A stretch of 64,000 nt of DNA from Ipomoea triloba (Eukaryota > Streptophyta > Magnoliopsida > Solanales > Convolvulaceae), in contig NC_044919.1 of NCBI RefSeq assembly GCF_003576645.1, positions 12,461,454 to 12,525,453 on the forward strand. The letters are read 5' to 3'. Shown here one piece after another: positions 34,601 through 47,719 of the stretch (the first letter of the stretch is position 1; every line of letters begins with the position of its first letter). The translations under genes were made by a program, and so were the position numbers. The notes below the pieces were generated by a model, which did no database searches, was not told the DNA's origin, and worked only from the letters and a program-made list of their open reading frames with translations.

Positions 34601-37600
34601 TTATGAAAAAGATAAGGAAGCTGCAAGCTAATGATTCTGGTGGCACATGCAAAGGATTTCTTGATTCTGGTTCAGATATGTTTGGTTTTTCCCACCCTGA
34701 GATTTTGAAACTTATAAAGGTTCATCACTATTTCTACCGTTCTCTTTACAGTTTTACCCTTTTGAAATGCTGTTGCCTCCTAGAAAATGTCACCATATCA
34801 GATTTTGGCTTTTTGGCTTCTTTCAGAAAAAAAAAATTGAGTTAAAATCACAGTGGTCATCTCCTTTGCCATGTCATGAATCTTTTTGCAGTGCTTTTGA
34901 ACCTTGCAATGAGGCTTCAACTTATGTTACTATATCATCAAACTTCATATTTTGCAATGTATGGTGATCAGTACAGTCATTTAAATGCTGTTATTTAACT
35001 TATTTCTATTAAAGAAATAATATTGTTATAGTTATTAGTGGGGCTTGGTCAGTTTTGAAAACGTTTAATACTTTGGGATTTCAATTCATTGTTTATATTT
35101 AGCTGATTTGTGAATGATAATTGAGTTTGGTATTTCAATTCATGACTTGTTGCTTATATAGTCGTGCCCTTGAGTTGGTATTTTTCCATAAATACCAACT
35201 TGAATTGGTGGAATGGGGTAATGACTGGTTTCTAGGTGTTGGACACGTATACCAAATTACCAATTATGTTTGTGTGGCTGGTTAGATGGACAGAAGAATA
35301 CTGTTCATGAGACTGGATGGAAGATGTAATGCAAAATAAAAAAATGTTGATTGTTGGATCTTTATATCTAGATGCGTCTTTTAGCTGAATTAACTTGCTA
35401 CATCTGCTGAAGAATTGTGTGAATTACCTTTGATTATTTGGCTATTATGGCGACAAAGAAAATATAGCTGTAAAATGTTTGAATGATTTGAGTGGACCTG
35501 CTTTCTGAAAGAATAATGATATGTGGTCATATACATTTACATCATTGAGCAGGTTGAATGAGGCAAGCTTTTGTGCAATTTAATGTTCATGACTGTGTAG
35601 CCGTTTCTTATGTTTACAAAAATAGTGCAATAATGCACGAGTTCATACTAAAACTAAAAGAGTGGAAATTAAATACCAAATTTATAATTGTTATCGACTT
35701 TTGAAATCGATATGTTATTTGTGACACTATGCAGCTAATCTATTCTTGTAGTGGTCTTCAGTTTTCAGACTATTTATTTATTTATTTTTGCGAAAACTAA
35801 CATATCAACAATTTACAGGAGTTATCAAAATCCAGAGCTGCCTCAAAATATTCAAAATTGTCCTCTAAATGCCAAGAGTTACCTGCTGGGTATAGGCCTG
35901 TTCGTGTTAAGTGGAAAGATCTTGACAAGTGCAATGTTTGTCATATGGATGAGGTATAAAGATGTTTGGTTAACAACTTTCTGTGATGAATAATTCTAAT
36001 GTATTGTAATTTGTACTATTGTCTGTATTAGTGCCTCCACAACTGATTTGCATGGATATGCTATTTGTTTTCCTCTTTAATGTGGAAACTTTAGGTGCTA
36101 CCTTGGATGTGCTATAAACTTGCTGCCCTGTGCTAACATAGATTATTTTGTGTGTAGGAGTACGTGAATAATCTGTTTCTGCAGTGTGATAAATGCAGAA
36201 TGATGGTAGGCATTCTGCTATCCTCTCCTATTGTTATATTGTTGCTAGCATTTGTTCTCTTTAGTCATTTCTACTAGAGTTCTACTTGTTGACAAGTTAA
36301 TTGCACCACATCCAACTATATAATGGTTGTGAGCTCGATATTGCAGTAGTGTGTTTAAAAATGCCATATTTGTCTCTATAATTAGGTGTTAGTATTTGTT
36401 AAAGCATACACAGTGTATGTTGCAACTGCCCTGATCAAGTAACGTGCAACACTAAAAAGGAAAAGTGACGGAGTTCATCGTCAATACTTATTTGTCACTC
36501 CAAGATATCTGTCACAATTTGAGAACTGCTTTTTATTTTTGTCTTGCTATTGGAATAGTCTTTTTTATTTATTTTGTAATTATTTTTTTTGGTCAAAGTT
36601 TTCTCTTAGATTTCAGGAATAGGATTTGATACCTTTTGATGCTTAATTTCCACTGTGTAATTTGCCTGCATTCTGATGATGCCTTGCCATGTGTGTACTT
36701 ATGTTTGTGTAGGTGCATGCCAGATGCTACGGGGAGCTGGAACCTGTAGATGGAGTTCTTTGGTTATGCAACTTGTGTCGGCTGGGTGCCCCAGAATTCC
36801 CTCCACCTTGTTGTCTATGTCCTGTCATTGGTAATTAGTATTTTTTAATTTTTATAACTCTCTCTTAGCCTTTTGTGTGTTGCATTGGTTGCTTCTGTAT
36901 CTGAACTGAATTCTATAGGAGGTGCTATGAAGCCTACAACAGATGGCCGATGGGCGCACCTTGCTTGTGCCATTTGGATACCAGGTTTTTCACTGCATAT
37001 TCTCTCATCTATTTTTTTTTCTTATTACTGTGTACTATGATCTGATCGTTTTATCTGTTCTGCTTCAGAAACTTGCTTATCTGATATTAAGAAAATGGAG
37101 CCCATTGATGGACTGAATAGAGTCAATAAGGTATCTTTTCCACATCCTATTTGTGTCATTAATTAGGTTTTACACCCTTTCGAAATTAAACAAGAAATGG
37201 CACATGGTGTTTCTGTTAGATCCTTTTAAAGTACAGAAAACCATCTGGGATTTCTTATATGTGTCCCTAGTTAAACAAAATTGATACTTCTTTATAGCAT
37301 CTACTGATTGTACTTACTGTCCTTCTATAAAGGATCGCTGGAAGCTCTTATGTAGTATTTGTGGTGTTCCTTACGGCGCTTGTATACAGGTAAAACATTG
37401 ATTTTTTATTTGTTTTTTATGCTGAAAACTTTATACTGTTCACAAATCTGTAATCTCGCTAAATTCTTTTTATGAAATCAAGGAATTATTCTAGTAATGC
37501 AATGCTTTCTAGATATGTAACTATGTAAGGTAGTCATTTCAAAGTATTTTGCTCTACATATGCTCCACCTTGGTTAGATGCTTAAATTGTTAGAAGGAGG

Positions 37601-40600
37601 GGTGACATTTATTTGCCAGGTTCTTTGTTATGGGCTAAACACTAATTTGTACTTGAGTTACCTTATTTCAAGGCTGGATTCTTTTTGTTTTATTGGCCAT
37701 AATAATCAATGTAGCCTTTGTGTAAATAATCATTATAGTATGTGATCAGAAATAACATCATTTTGTGTTCTAAACTCTTCAGTTAATTTTGATTAGTCAT
37801 TTTATTCTATTCAGCTAATCTGTTTCTAGTGGTAATTTTGCAGTGCTCAAATAATAATTGTTGTGTAGCATATCACCCCCTTTGTGCACGTGCTGCTGGT
37901 TTTTGTGTTGAGGTGAGCTTTTTCCTTTTTCATAAAGTGTGCAAAATTTTGCACTCTTATATAATAAATTTCTTGTCTTTTTATTCATCCATGCATCTGG
38001 TCTTGGTATTCATCTTAGACTTGGGATTACTTTACAGCTTGAGGATGAGGATAGATTGCATCTTATTCCTTTAGATGAGGACGAAGAGGACCAATGCATA
38101 CGCCTGATTTCCTTCTGCAAGAAGCACAGACCTCTTTCAAATGAACGACCTGCTGTGGATGAATGTGTTGCTCAAAAAGTGTGTGAATATTCAGACTACA
38201 TTCCTCCACCAAATCCTTCTGGCTGTGCTCGGAGTGGTCTGTTAATCAATACATATTCCTTTATCATACCATTTATGTGTCTCTAAACTTTAATTATTCT
38301 GTCTTCTTGTCCTGTTTAGTGATTGATAATAAAAAAGGCATATTCTCAATTTTTTTGGGGGAAGATTTCTTCCTCCTATGAGCATATTCTTTCCTCTTAC
38401 TTTTAATTTTTTGAGTGGTGGTGGTGGTTGCTGTGGCTAATCTTTTATTTTATGTTTTATTCTTTGCTTATATTATTTGAACAGAGCCCTATAATCATTT
38501 TGGAAGAAGAGGACGGAAAGAGCCAGAAGCCCTTGCTGCTGCATCCTTGAAGCGTTTATATGTAGAAAACAGGCCATACTTGGTGGGTGGCCATAGCCAA
38601 CACGATTCTTTCTGTAGCACAGTGTCTTCGAATGCACCTGGTTGTTCCAAATATTCGGTTGACCTTCAAAAGTTAAAGAATTCCCACCTTCATGTATCAA
38701 AGAGTATACAATCAATGAGTGAGAAATATGAACACATGAAGGGTACTTTTAGAAAAAGACTGGCATTTGGTAAGTGAAAGGTTTCACTACATTCTCAATA
38801 CCAGAAATTACATGCTACTTGTTTCCTTTTACTTGGTTAAATTATATTGCATTTTATGGATTCTTTTTTATTAAATCCTAATTTTTTCATTCTGGTTATG
38901 GTGAAGCACATTCATTTATGAGTAAAATGAATATATAAAATTTGGTCAGAAGACCCCTGTTTGATGCCTTTTATTACTCTCTGTTTTAAGAATTAGAAAG
39001 TAAAAATAGAGATTATGCGAACTTCTTGCCTGACATTTAAAAATATGGTTTTAATGCTCTATAAATTATTATTATTATTATTAGTGGTGGTAGAGGTAGT
39101 GCACTTGTTGCGTAGTTGTGCCTCCTTTTGGATTCATGATTTATCTCTTCAATGGCTTTTAAAAAAAATATTTATTATTATTATTTTAAATTCTTTTTGA
39201 AAAAAATACTATGTATACAATCCTTTACATAAATTCTTTTCTGATATCTTCTTATCTATTGTTGACTCCAGGGAAATCTGGTATACATGGGTTTGGCATA
39301 TTTGCAAAGCATCAACATAAAGCGGGAGACATGGTATTTAATTTGAATTGCAACACGCTATTTAGGCTTTCTTTTCTTTCTTTTTTTTCCCATTTCTACG
39401 AAACCTGAATTTGTTGGTTTTGTTGTTTGATAGGTCATTGAATATAGTGGAGAACTTGTTAGACCTCCAATTGCTGACAGAAGAGAACACTTGATTTACA
39501 ATTCACTAGTGGTAAGTTCATTATCATATATATGGGATTGTTGTTGTTGTTTTTTTTTTTCCTAATCTTAAGAAATTACAATTTACTGTAATCTTGTCAT
39601 CACCAGAGATGTAATACATCATGCAAATGAATCTTGAAGTATAATATCTACTTGCTTTTAGGGGTACTTTGATTTTCATTTCTTTCCAGTATATCTCATC
39701 GTACCTGCTGATAGTAGAGTCTTCTTGATCTTTGTGGTTAACTTTAACCATTATTTGACATGATAAAGTGAATTGAAGAGGCTACTAGTTTTTCTCCCTT
39801 ACCTAAAACAAGGGGCGATACTTGTAATTCTCTAGACGTAAACATTGCAACATATTGCAAAACCTAAACAAAATGGACCCAAACCCTTGAGTGTTTGACT
39901 AGTACTTGATTGAAGTACTATGGTTGAACTGGGATTCTTCAATTGAGGGCTTGAGGTTCCATAGTCCATACCAAAAATTTCTTAGTTGGTCAACTGAAAA
40001 TTGGGATTAATGCTTATATAACTTGATCATTGGCAATGGATGGATTGAGTTGCCAACCCATATTTTCACTTTGCGAAATGCAACAATTCATAAACAACCC
40101 TATTATATGACAGAAATGAACAATTTCAAACTGTGTTTTGCCTAATTTAACAGTCTTAGGATCAGGTTTATTTATATAATGAAAATTAAAGAAATGAATC
40201 ATAAATTTATATGGGATAAACAGAATGTTTAATAAATTAAAGTATTGTGGGTCTAGAAGTACCATTCTGAAATTAATTGTCATCATAATGTGTCTATTTT
40301 TGAGCTGCCCATTGTTGTTGTCTTGGAATCCTAAACTAACACAGAATTTTTTATGGTAAAGAAGACTGCTTCAAGGTTATGGGTTGGCGTTTTCTTTGGG
40401 ACTAAAAGAATCCTTGTGTTGAAATATGGGAGGAACTAAGATTGACTTCTCTTTTCCTTGCCTTTCTGAGGAGGGGTTAGAATTTCATAAAGAACTGCAT
40501 ATTATTGTTGTCGAGGTTTTATAGCTTTTTCCCCCTTGGCATGAATTGTGACTGCACTTTGCATCTTCCTAGATGTTGTATTTCCAAGGTGAATGTTTGA

Positions 40601-42529
40601 GCTTCATTATCTAATCTAATACAATAATATTTGAATTATCTGATATTCTGATTGTTATCACTCCTTTTTTTTTCTTTTATATTTAAGTGCGTATTTTATT
40701 AATTAATTACCACATCTAGTGTTCATCCATTGATATATAGATTATAGTGGTATATGGAAGTGTATTTTCCTTCACCAAGGTCTACAATGAATTTTGAAAT
40801 AATTCCTACTTTGGTCTACCCTTTTTCTCCATACTAACAGTATGCCCTTTCTGTACAGTTTAGAGGATTACAAGTCATAACTTTTAAGCAGATTATAAAT
40901 GTAATGCTGAAATCATCTATCAACACGCCAACTTTAGGATAGTTGTAAAAGTGTGTTGGGAAGGCAGACATATTAACTGCGTCTTACATGTGCAAAGGAT
41001 ATTTAATGATTGTTATATAGTTTCATTAACATTTCCTACATGCAGGGTGCTGGAACCTACATGTTTCGGATTGATGATGAACGTGTCATAGACGCAACAA
41101 GAGCAGGGAGCATTGCACATTTGATCAATCACTCATGTGAAGTAAGTGTAAATCTGCTATTTGCTTCACTGTTGATTTTATAATTTCCTCATTGTGGAAA
41201 TCCTCTCTTGCATGAGACAAGATGGCTGTCAAGTCCCCAAGTTGATGGGCAGGAAAGTGGAAACTGGGTAGAATAATACATGGATCGTTAATTTTTAAGG
41301 AATATCATGGTTACTTACGAGTTTGGCTTCCATAATAGTTGAAGTAAATTGTTTTATTTTGATGTAGATTGTAGATCATACTAGTCTTTCCTACCTTGTT
41401 TAGTCTAATTATGTCTGCTGAGAAAGAATTTATTGCTCTAGGCCTGTAGCACCTTCATGATTTACTTTTTAAAACATATGATTATTTTTCCACCATTTTC
41501 ATTTTGGCACTGCTTGCTATTTTCATGCTCATTTGCATTTAAGTGCAATGTTGAAGAACCTATTGAATTTAGCATTGAATTTCCCTGTAGGATATCCTAT
41601 TTAGGGTCACAAGAAAATTTGCTGATTTTACACAAAAATTTGACTGCACAAGGGCTCTCCACTTTCTTATTTTCAGATTTATTTTTCTTTCCTATCAAAG
41701 AGATGCAGGAAATTAATTTGCCTTTCTGTTTCCTTCACTTTCTTGACATACAAACTAGCCTTGTAGTTTTTGGCAAATAACACCTTTTGAAAGAATTGTC
41801 TCAAAGGACACAAGAATGTTTGGCCAAACAACTTTTGAAAACTGAAATGAACTTTTAAAGTTATGAAGTGGCATGAGTCTTCCTTTGAACTAGTGACTGG
41901 TTCTTTGTTCATTGAGTTGTTGCCAAGAACTTGGCAATTATGTTTAAGTTAGCAAATAACAAGTCATGCTAAATTGCTGGAAAATGGAAATAAGACATCG
42001 GATGGATGAATTATATTTGACCTATGCATTGGCTGAAGCATCATTTGACAATTATTAATTTATTATTTGATCTTGTTATCTATAAATTTAGTTGAGACTA
42101 ATACTCCATTGATGTCATAGCTATTGTCAACATTTTCTTGCATCTTGGTTACAAAATAATACAATACGAATACCTTATACTGACAAAAGTTTTACCTTTT
42201 GTGCAGCCAAATTGTTATTCTAGAGTTATAACTGCCAATGGAGATGAACATATAATCATATTTGCCAAAAGAGACATCAAACAATGGGAAGAGTTGACAT
42301 ATGATTACAGGTTTCCATGAAATCATTTGCTTCTGTTCCTGCAATCTTGTTTAGTGTTCTGTTCTAATTCTTTCAAAATATTTGCAGATTTTTTTCCATT
42401 GATGAACAACTTTCGTGTTATTGTGGCTTCCCAAGATGCCGAGGTGTAGTTAATGATACTGAAGCTGAGGAACGAATGGCAAAACAGCTTGTGCCACAGT
42501 GTGAATTGATAGACTGGACAGCAGAATAA
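28689..42529 (+). CDS. ATX1/ATX2-like: Trithorax-like histone H3K4 methyltransferase, ATX1/ATX2 class (24 exons)
   Basis: Exons: 28689-29446, 29525-29576, 29668-29742, 29855-30074, 31674-31797, 31922-32026, 33136-33338, 34050-34142, 34279-34376, 34564-34719, 35819-35953, 36158-36205, 36713-36830, 36919-36984, 37069-37130, 37333-37389, 37844-37912, 38038-38236, 38485-38769, 39272-39333, 39434-39511, 41046-41141, 42207-42310, 42388-42529. All are GT-AG, phases agree, total 3405 nt = 1134 aa (ATX1/2 are about 1060-1080). Domains: Tudor-like segment about 260-330 (GLQCKVYWPLDADWYKG), PWWP about 358-440 (GDIIWAKLTGHAMWPA), FYRN/FYRC about 505-650, PHD about 666-715 (CNVCHMDEE...QCDKC), extended PHD about 720-845, SET about 975-1095 with RIDDERVIDATRAGSIAHLI, NHSCEPNC (1049-1056) and ELTYDYRF (1082-1089), and post-SET (CYCGFPRCRG), ending ELIDWTAE. 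Catalytic motifs are intact. Known role: H3K4 methylation at developmental and stress genes. The ATG at 28689 is chosen for its context and coding onset; exon 1 is longer than in Arabidopsis. ATX1 versus ATX2 cannot be decided here. Confidence 0.95.
30643..30989. mobile_element. TIR element (MITE) in intron 4 of the ATX gene
   Basis: Inverted ends GTTGCAGTAGGCGCTAGGCG (about 30647) and CGCCTAGGCGGCC..TTTTTGCAACGG (ending 30989) bound a GC-rich-ended, AT-rich-centred element with (TA)n at about 30812-30851. It is flanked by a direct repeat GGTTCTTTAC (30634-30643 and 30990-30999), consistent with a 9-11-bp TSD. The TAGGCGC-type end is common in plant MITEs. It does not touch splice sites. Confidence 0.75.
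30896..31390. repeat. Tandem duplications in ATX intron 4 including the MITE right end
   Basis: The block GTCGC(T/C)GCCTAGGCACTG ... TTTTTGCAAC(G/A)GTGGTTC starts at about 30896 and again at about 31095, about 199 bp apart. It includes the right arm of the MITE and flanking intron sequence. Within and after it, TTGCAAGACTGGGACTTTA occurs six times (31014-31350), often with GGTGTGGTTCTTGTATATTT. The intron-expanding repeats arose after the MITE inserted. Confidence 0.85.
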
Positions 42530-44160
42530 CAGAAGTCAGTGAACCCATACTATTTTGCATGCTTTAATATCTTCTGTTTGTTTTTGTTCCATGCACTCAC
42601 AGTTATTGTTACTTGATCCTATTAGCCATTAGGAAAAAAGAATCCTGATTTCTGCAATTAATTTTCATATAACGATATTTTCTATTTGGTAATTGATTGT
42701 CATATAATGTTGTCAAGCACTGCCTTTTCAAGCTAGGTTATTGGAATTGTTACTTTATATATGTGAGGGACAGTGTTCTATTGAGTTTTCGTTTTCTGAG
42801 ACATCTTATGCAAGGTTTTACCAAGATTGAAGTGCTTTTCTTTCTTGAACCTAGTATTCTTCTCCATTTTACTCCTACCCGAAAAAAACAAATTCACTTC
42901 CTGGTGCATTGTGTTCGGGTTAGGCATTATTTTATTCATACAATTTTCATGCAGTAAGTTGCATCCAACGTGTAAAAATGCAACTTTCTTTACAGCTAAT
43001 ACCCCTCTTACAGGCCTTGGATTCATGGACCACCTTTGGCACTAGTATTCAAAGTTCAAACCACATATTAGATGAACCAAGAGGGTAGGATCCAGTGAAA
43101 TATGGTATAGGTTTGTGTGGACCCGAATATATATATTTTTAGTGATAAGATTGAAGATTCCCGTCCTGATTTACATGCATCTTGACAAATTATATCAATT
43201 ATATTCCTGTCAAGTACTTAAATAGTTGTAACTCGGAATGTTGTATTTCTAATAGCACCAAACTTTCTAGTGAAGCTTTATTGATTGCCCTTGTATTATT
43301 GCATCCCCTCTTCTTCCTTCTGTCAATATCAAATACTGTATGTTTTGTTGAGCATATAAAATATATAAAAAACATAAATGTGTAATCCTACTATCAGCTC
43401 AGATTTTTAATTGAGATGGAGCACTCGCTTCAATTTGTTTTACTACCGTGTTTGATTCATAATTACTTTTCATGCAATGTGAATTTGGTATCCTAGTAAT
43501 AATCATTTTCTTTCTGTTTTGCTGCAGAAGTGTGGTGTGTGTGTTGAAAAGCAGAATGCTCCTTTGCTGCCGCTTCATTCTCCTTTACATATCACAAATA
43601 GTTGCCTGGGTATATCAAGTCTTAGCAAATACTACAGCTTCATTATCATGTACAATATGATTGTTTTCTTTTTCTTTTTCAATTTTTTTTTTTTGTCAAG
43701 AGTTCATTATTCATTGTTGCGCATCAGACAAGACACTTGAATTTCTGTAAAAGTTTAACATATGATTGATATGTAATTATGTAAATGGAAGATAGTGGTG
43801 TATGCTAAAGTTGAAATTTTCTATTGCCTTCGTAATTACACCCATTTATTAAATATAATAAAATTGCAGTGGTCGAGAGCAAGTTTACTGTCTTAACATC
43901 TCCATTTTGTGTAGATTAGAATTTCGAATGAGTTGATTACTCTGTTTACTTACCACTGATTGAAACTAATAGGATTCTGTAGTCATCGATTGAAGTTCTC
44001 AACTTGATTTGCAAATTATGAATTGTATTACGGCTGGTTTGTAATTCGTAAAGGAAATCTCATTACGCGTTTGGTTGTGGATTTTTGTATATTACTATTT
44101 GAAATATGTTGCGAGTATTTGTGCTACACAAAAATGTGGAAGGAAAAAAAATAGGTAAAT
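42530..44160 (+). other. 3' flank of the ATX gene, including probable 3' UTR
   Basis: No second gene is seen. Sequence after the stop is AT-rich with T-rich tracts. A CTGCAG-preceded segment at about 43527 (TTTGCTGCAG, then AAGTGTGGTGTG) looks like a splice acceptor, so the 3' UTR may contain an intron. The ORFs at 42697-43740 lack family similarity. TATA/poly(A)-like AATAAA motifs are frequent but not decisive. Confidence 0.4.
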
Positions 44161-44167
44161 GACTTGC

Positions 44168-44428
44168 AATTGCAGATCATTTATTGCTCCAGCAAAAATT
44201 CAGCGATCGGCGATGGCAGAACCGTCGCCGGTTGCCATACACTGGTAGAAGGGGAAGGGGACCATTTTGTCGCCTTCCTCCATGGAAGGAGACCGTTTGG
44301 AGGAAGGCAAAATGGTCGCCTTCCCAGGCGGAAGGTGGTCGCCTTCTGTCGGTGTATGGCGATCGACAACGGTTCTGCCGTCGTTGGTCGTCGGATTTTG
44401 GCCGGAATAATAAATGAGATTCAATTGT
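44168..44428. mobile_element. GC-rich foldback element
   Basis: CAATTGCAGATCATTTATTG (about 44167) is mirrored by ATAATAAATGAGATTCAATTG (ending about 44428). GGCAGAACCGT..GC, CCATACAC and GCCTTCCTCC motifs are inverted around a centre at about 44298. Arms are about 120 bp with modest divergence. The GC-rich arms generate ORFs on both strands that are not genes. The sequence after it (44440-44575) ends in GGGACTTATTTGACC, a Mutator-like terminus type, so a larger element may enclose it. Confidence 0.7.
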
Positions 44429-44575
44429 AGGTTATTTATCAGTTTTTGGACTTTTTTTTTTTTGTCTCAATTTAACATGTTAAAGGGTATAATTGCACTT
44501 TATAAATATTTAGGGACCTAATTGATTTTTCAGGTAATATTCAGGGACTTATTTGACCATTTTTCCAAAAAAGTA

Positions 44576-45780
44576 TTATACAGTAATATAAAGTTGGATT
44601 ATCTAGTATTGAAAAAGTTCCTTGTAGTAATTGTATGAGATATTCTACTCTCATGTCATTGATTCACCTTCCTCTACTTTTTCATTTTTCAAATTATTTT
44701 ACATTTAAGATTTTCAACACAATTTTTTGACTAATTTGGTTATTGCTAGCCTGACAACTCCTAACCTAAATCTCATCATCCAAAAACAACATTCTTTCAT
44801 CATTTTTTTAAAACTCGACCCTAGTTCTTTCATTTCTAGAACTTGCTCCAATTAATTTAAACTGAACTTCAATTTTATTTTTTTTTGGTCTTGAAGTAAT
44901 TTAAATAATATTGATATGATAGTTATATAACTAAAGCGCAACTGTTGAAGGTTGGAAGATGTAATTTGCAAAAAGTTCCATTGCATTTAACATGACTAAA
45001 GGATGACCAAATTGTGTACAAATTTAATAGTTGAGGATAATTGAATGATCATTTTGATTATTTATTCTTTAAATTACTATTAAAATAAAAAAAATAAAGT
45101 TGAAAATAAAAAAAATTATAAAAGAAGTTGATGTGATCAATAATTAATAAATATAACAGATACAAATGTACTAGTTTGATTTGAAAGAAAACAAAGACAA
45201 TCTACAATTGGGGTCTGTCTATCTTGATTCTTGCCTACTGGGTACGACCTAACGGTCGCATGCCCGTTTTCTGATTGTTTCTAAATGGCTACTGGTTTTG
45301 CAAGTAGCCAGTAGCCTCCATAAAATAGAAAATAATTACAGTATTTAAAAAAAAAAAAAGAAGAAGCCAAAACCTAAAAGATGTTATATATAAGGAGCAA
45401 TCATGCACCTCTTTACAAAAATTATTCTTAAATTCACTCTTTATTAATCACTACTTAAACATCATATTGAGTTTAAAAGTTAAACGTACAAAAATTGCCA
45501 TATCATGTAATGATGAAAATTTAGTGATAATGGTAGAGAGCAACATTTCTTATGTACGCATCGAAAATATTTGGATGGTTGACTATAATGTGTAGAAATA
45601 AAAAGATGGAAAAAATTGTGTAGAGTGCTGGCCTGAGAAGAAGGTAATCAGCTTACCTTTAAAAAAAAAAAAATAAAAAAAAAATTGACATGTTCGAGAA
45701 GAGAGAGAAGAAGGTGTTCTCAACACTTTCTTCTATCTCCTCATTTATAGGCATAGTACACATTTTATTTATTTATTTAT
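44576..45780. other. AT-rich intergenic DNA, nothing recognised
   Basis: About 1.2 kb of AT-rich sequence without a supportable gene. A short inverted pair GGCTACTGG / CCAGTAGCC (about 45287-45317) may form a hairpin, but shows no further sign of an RNA gene. Confidence 0.4.
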
Positions 45781-45830
45781 GATAATTGTTAGTACAAATT
45801 TTATTTATTTATTTATTTGTTTGTTTGTTT

Positions 45831-45865
<35 letters not shown>

Positions 45866-46126
45866 GTTATTATTAGGAGGAGGAGGAGGAGTACTGTAGT
45901 GAAAAGAAGGCAACGCCCGAGTTCAGGCCGCCATCGTCCGAGATCGTCCAGAATCTCCTACACATGATGTCGATATTGTCGAGAGGAAGAACTGAAAGAT
46001 AGGATACTAAATCTGGGAATGAATGTTCATCTCGGGGAGGATATTATTATTATTATTATTATTATTATTGGAAGAACTGAAAGATAGGATACTAAATCAG
46101 GGAATGAATGTTCATCTCGGGGAGGA

Positions 46127-46175
<49 letters not shown>

Positions 46176-46250
46176 TAGGGAGTACTGTAGGTATTATTAT
46201 TATTATTGTTGTTGTTGTTGTTGTTGGTAGTAGTAGTAGTAGTAAAGAAG
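45765..46250. repeat. Microsatellite cluster with an 88-bp direct duplication
   Basis: (TTTA)n at 45766-45820, (AAT)n at 45831-45855, (GGA)n at about 45877, (ATT)n at 46043-46069 and 46128-46175, (GTT)n at about 46207-46225 and (AGT)n at about 46226-46243. Between them GGAAGAACTGAAAGATAGGA through CTCGGGGAGGATATT occurs at 45981 and again at about 46070, nearly unchanged. Confidence 0.9.
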
Positions 46251-46866
46251 GAAATAATATTGCCTTTTAACTTTTAAAAAAAAAAAGTGAGAAGAAGCAA
46301 TTGCATTGTCTTCTTTGTGGAATTTTTGGACAGAGAAAAAAAAAATAAATAAAAGAAGGTAGTCCAATTACCTTCTTTTCAAATAGGGTTTTGAAAAGAA
46401 AGTAACGACATTAGTACTTTACACATTTTTGTCTAGGGTTTTGAATCAACACATTTTTGTACAAATAATGTCAAATTCACACAATTATTGCTATGTCTTG
46501 AAATATTTATACACAAAAAGACACACATGCATAAGATCTTTTAATTTAATTTTTTAACAAATTTGAATTTCTTTAATTTCTAATTTCTTTTTGTTTTTAA
46601 ATTATTTAAAGTACATTTAGAAATTCAATTTCATTTTCACTTGAATGTACACTCAATTTAATATAATTCATTCAACATAAAACTTGATTCCAAGGACAAA
46701 CCGTGGAAACCTAGGTTAAAAAAAATTGAATCCATGTATTTTTTTTAGTCTTATTGGTAAATATAATAAAATTGAGTTAATACCCATGACTCGTCTCTCA
46801 ACCGTCAAATTCTCTTAGGTCACATCTCACGACATTCAGGTTCACTTATGAGATTAGGGAACATTG
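46251..46866. other. AT-rich intergenic DNA
   Basis: Non-coding, AT-rich, with short poly(A) tracts; nothing recognised. Confidence 0.4.
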
Positions 46867-46879
46867 AAGGTCAAGATCT

Positions 46880-47040
46880 TGCTCCAGAACACTGAACACA
46901 GATGCTAGACCTTTGCTTATTTTACACAAGGAGCCCTCTTACTTTGAGAGGTTGCTCCCACACTGCCGTTGGTGAGACTCGACCACTGATCTTTGCTCCC
47001 AAACTTCACTCCCGTGACTAGTTGAGTTGCCCATGCGGGC
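46880..47040 (-). mobile_element. tRNA-related SINE, second family, with 13-bp TSD
   Basis: On the minus strand it begins near GCCCGCATGGGCAACTCAAC (A-box-like GGGCAACTCAACTAG) and contains a B box GTGGTCGAGTCTC. It is flanked by the exact direct repeat AAGGTCAAGATCT at 46867-46879 and 47041-47053. Length about 160 bp. No long A tail is seen, which lowers confidence slightly. Confidence 0.75.
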
Positions 47041-47053
47041 AAGGTCAAGATCT

Positions 47054-47700
47054 CTTGAGCTTGTTAAGGGGGATCGGTAGCGTAACAAAAGTGGGACAAC
47101 CCCCGTGTTTCGATTCGGCCTAACATTTGGATCATGAGAATGGCGTGTTAGTGCACCAAATTGGTGTTGGCAGTATTTGAACCCGAAGTGAAGTTTCATG
47201 ATCCTCAATCTTTTGTTCTGGCATTAAACCAATATATACTCAATTCCAATCCCTGCGTTTATTTCCCTGTTTTTATTTTCATGCTTTTATTTCATTGCTT
47301 TATTTCACTATTTTCCACCATTCCGCAATTGTCTATCTATTTGCTTAGCTTCGAACAAATACTTCATTCTCGTGCCTAGTGATTTCTTTGGTTATTCCAA
47401 GCCCCAATCCTAGAGGATGATCTAAAGTAAATTTATTTTTGTTTGTTTCGCAATCCACTATATTGCACTATGATCATCTATTAGGCATATGTAGAAGGAT
47501 TGTTAGAAGCTTTGTAACAAAAATTTTTTAGACGGTATGCAAATGCGGTTTCTTCATATACTAATTATGAAAAAATGATTTCAATGTCTGCGTATAACTA
47601 TTTTAAGTTCCTAAGGTACTAGGAATCTTCCTCCTTTGTCTCAATAACAATTCACAATTGCTGACAATTCAGGTAATCTCAATACTTGCCAAGTCTCTTT
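47054..47700. other. Retrotransposon leader-like sequence, no gene
   Basis: T-rich, with CCTGTTTTTATTTTCATGC-type sequence. It resembles LTR or leader DNA preceding the copia fragment but has no definable LTR ends. Confidence 0.35.
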
Positions 47701-47719
47701 TGCTTTCAAATAGGGATAT

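Noticed and set aside
42697..43740. Small ORFs downstream of ATX
   Set aside because: T-rich 3' flank; hydrophobic translations with no family resemblance.
44164..44430. ORFs of 62-88 residues on both strands
   Set aside because: Generated by the GC-rich arms of a foldback element.
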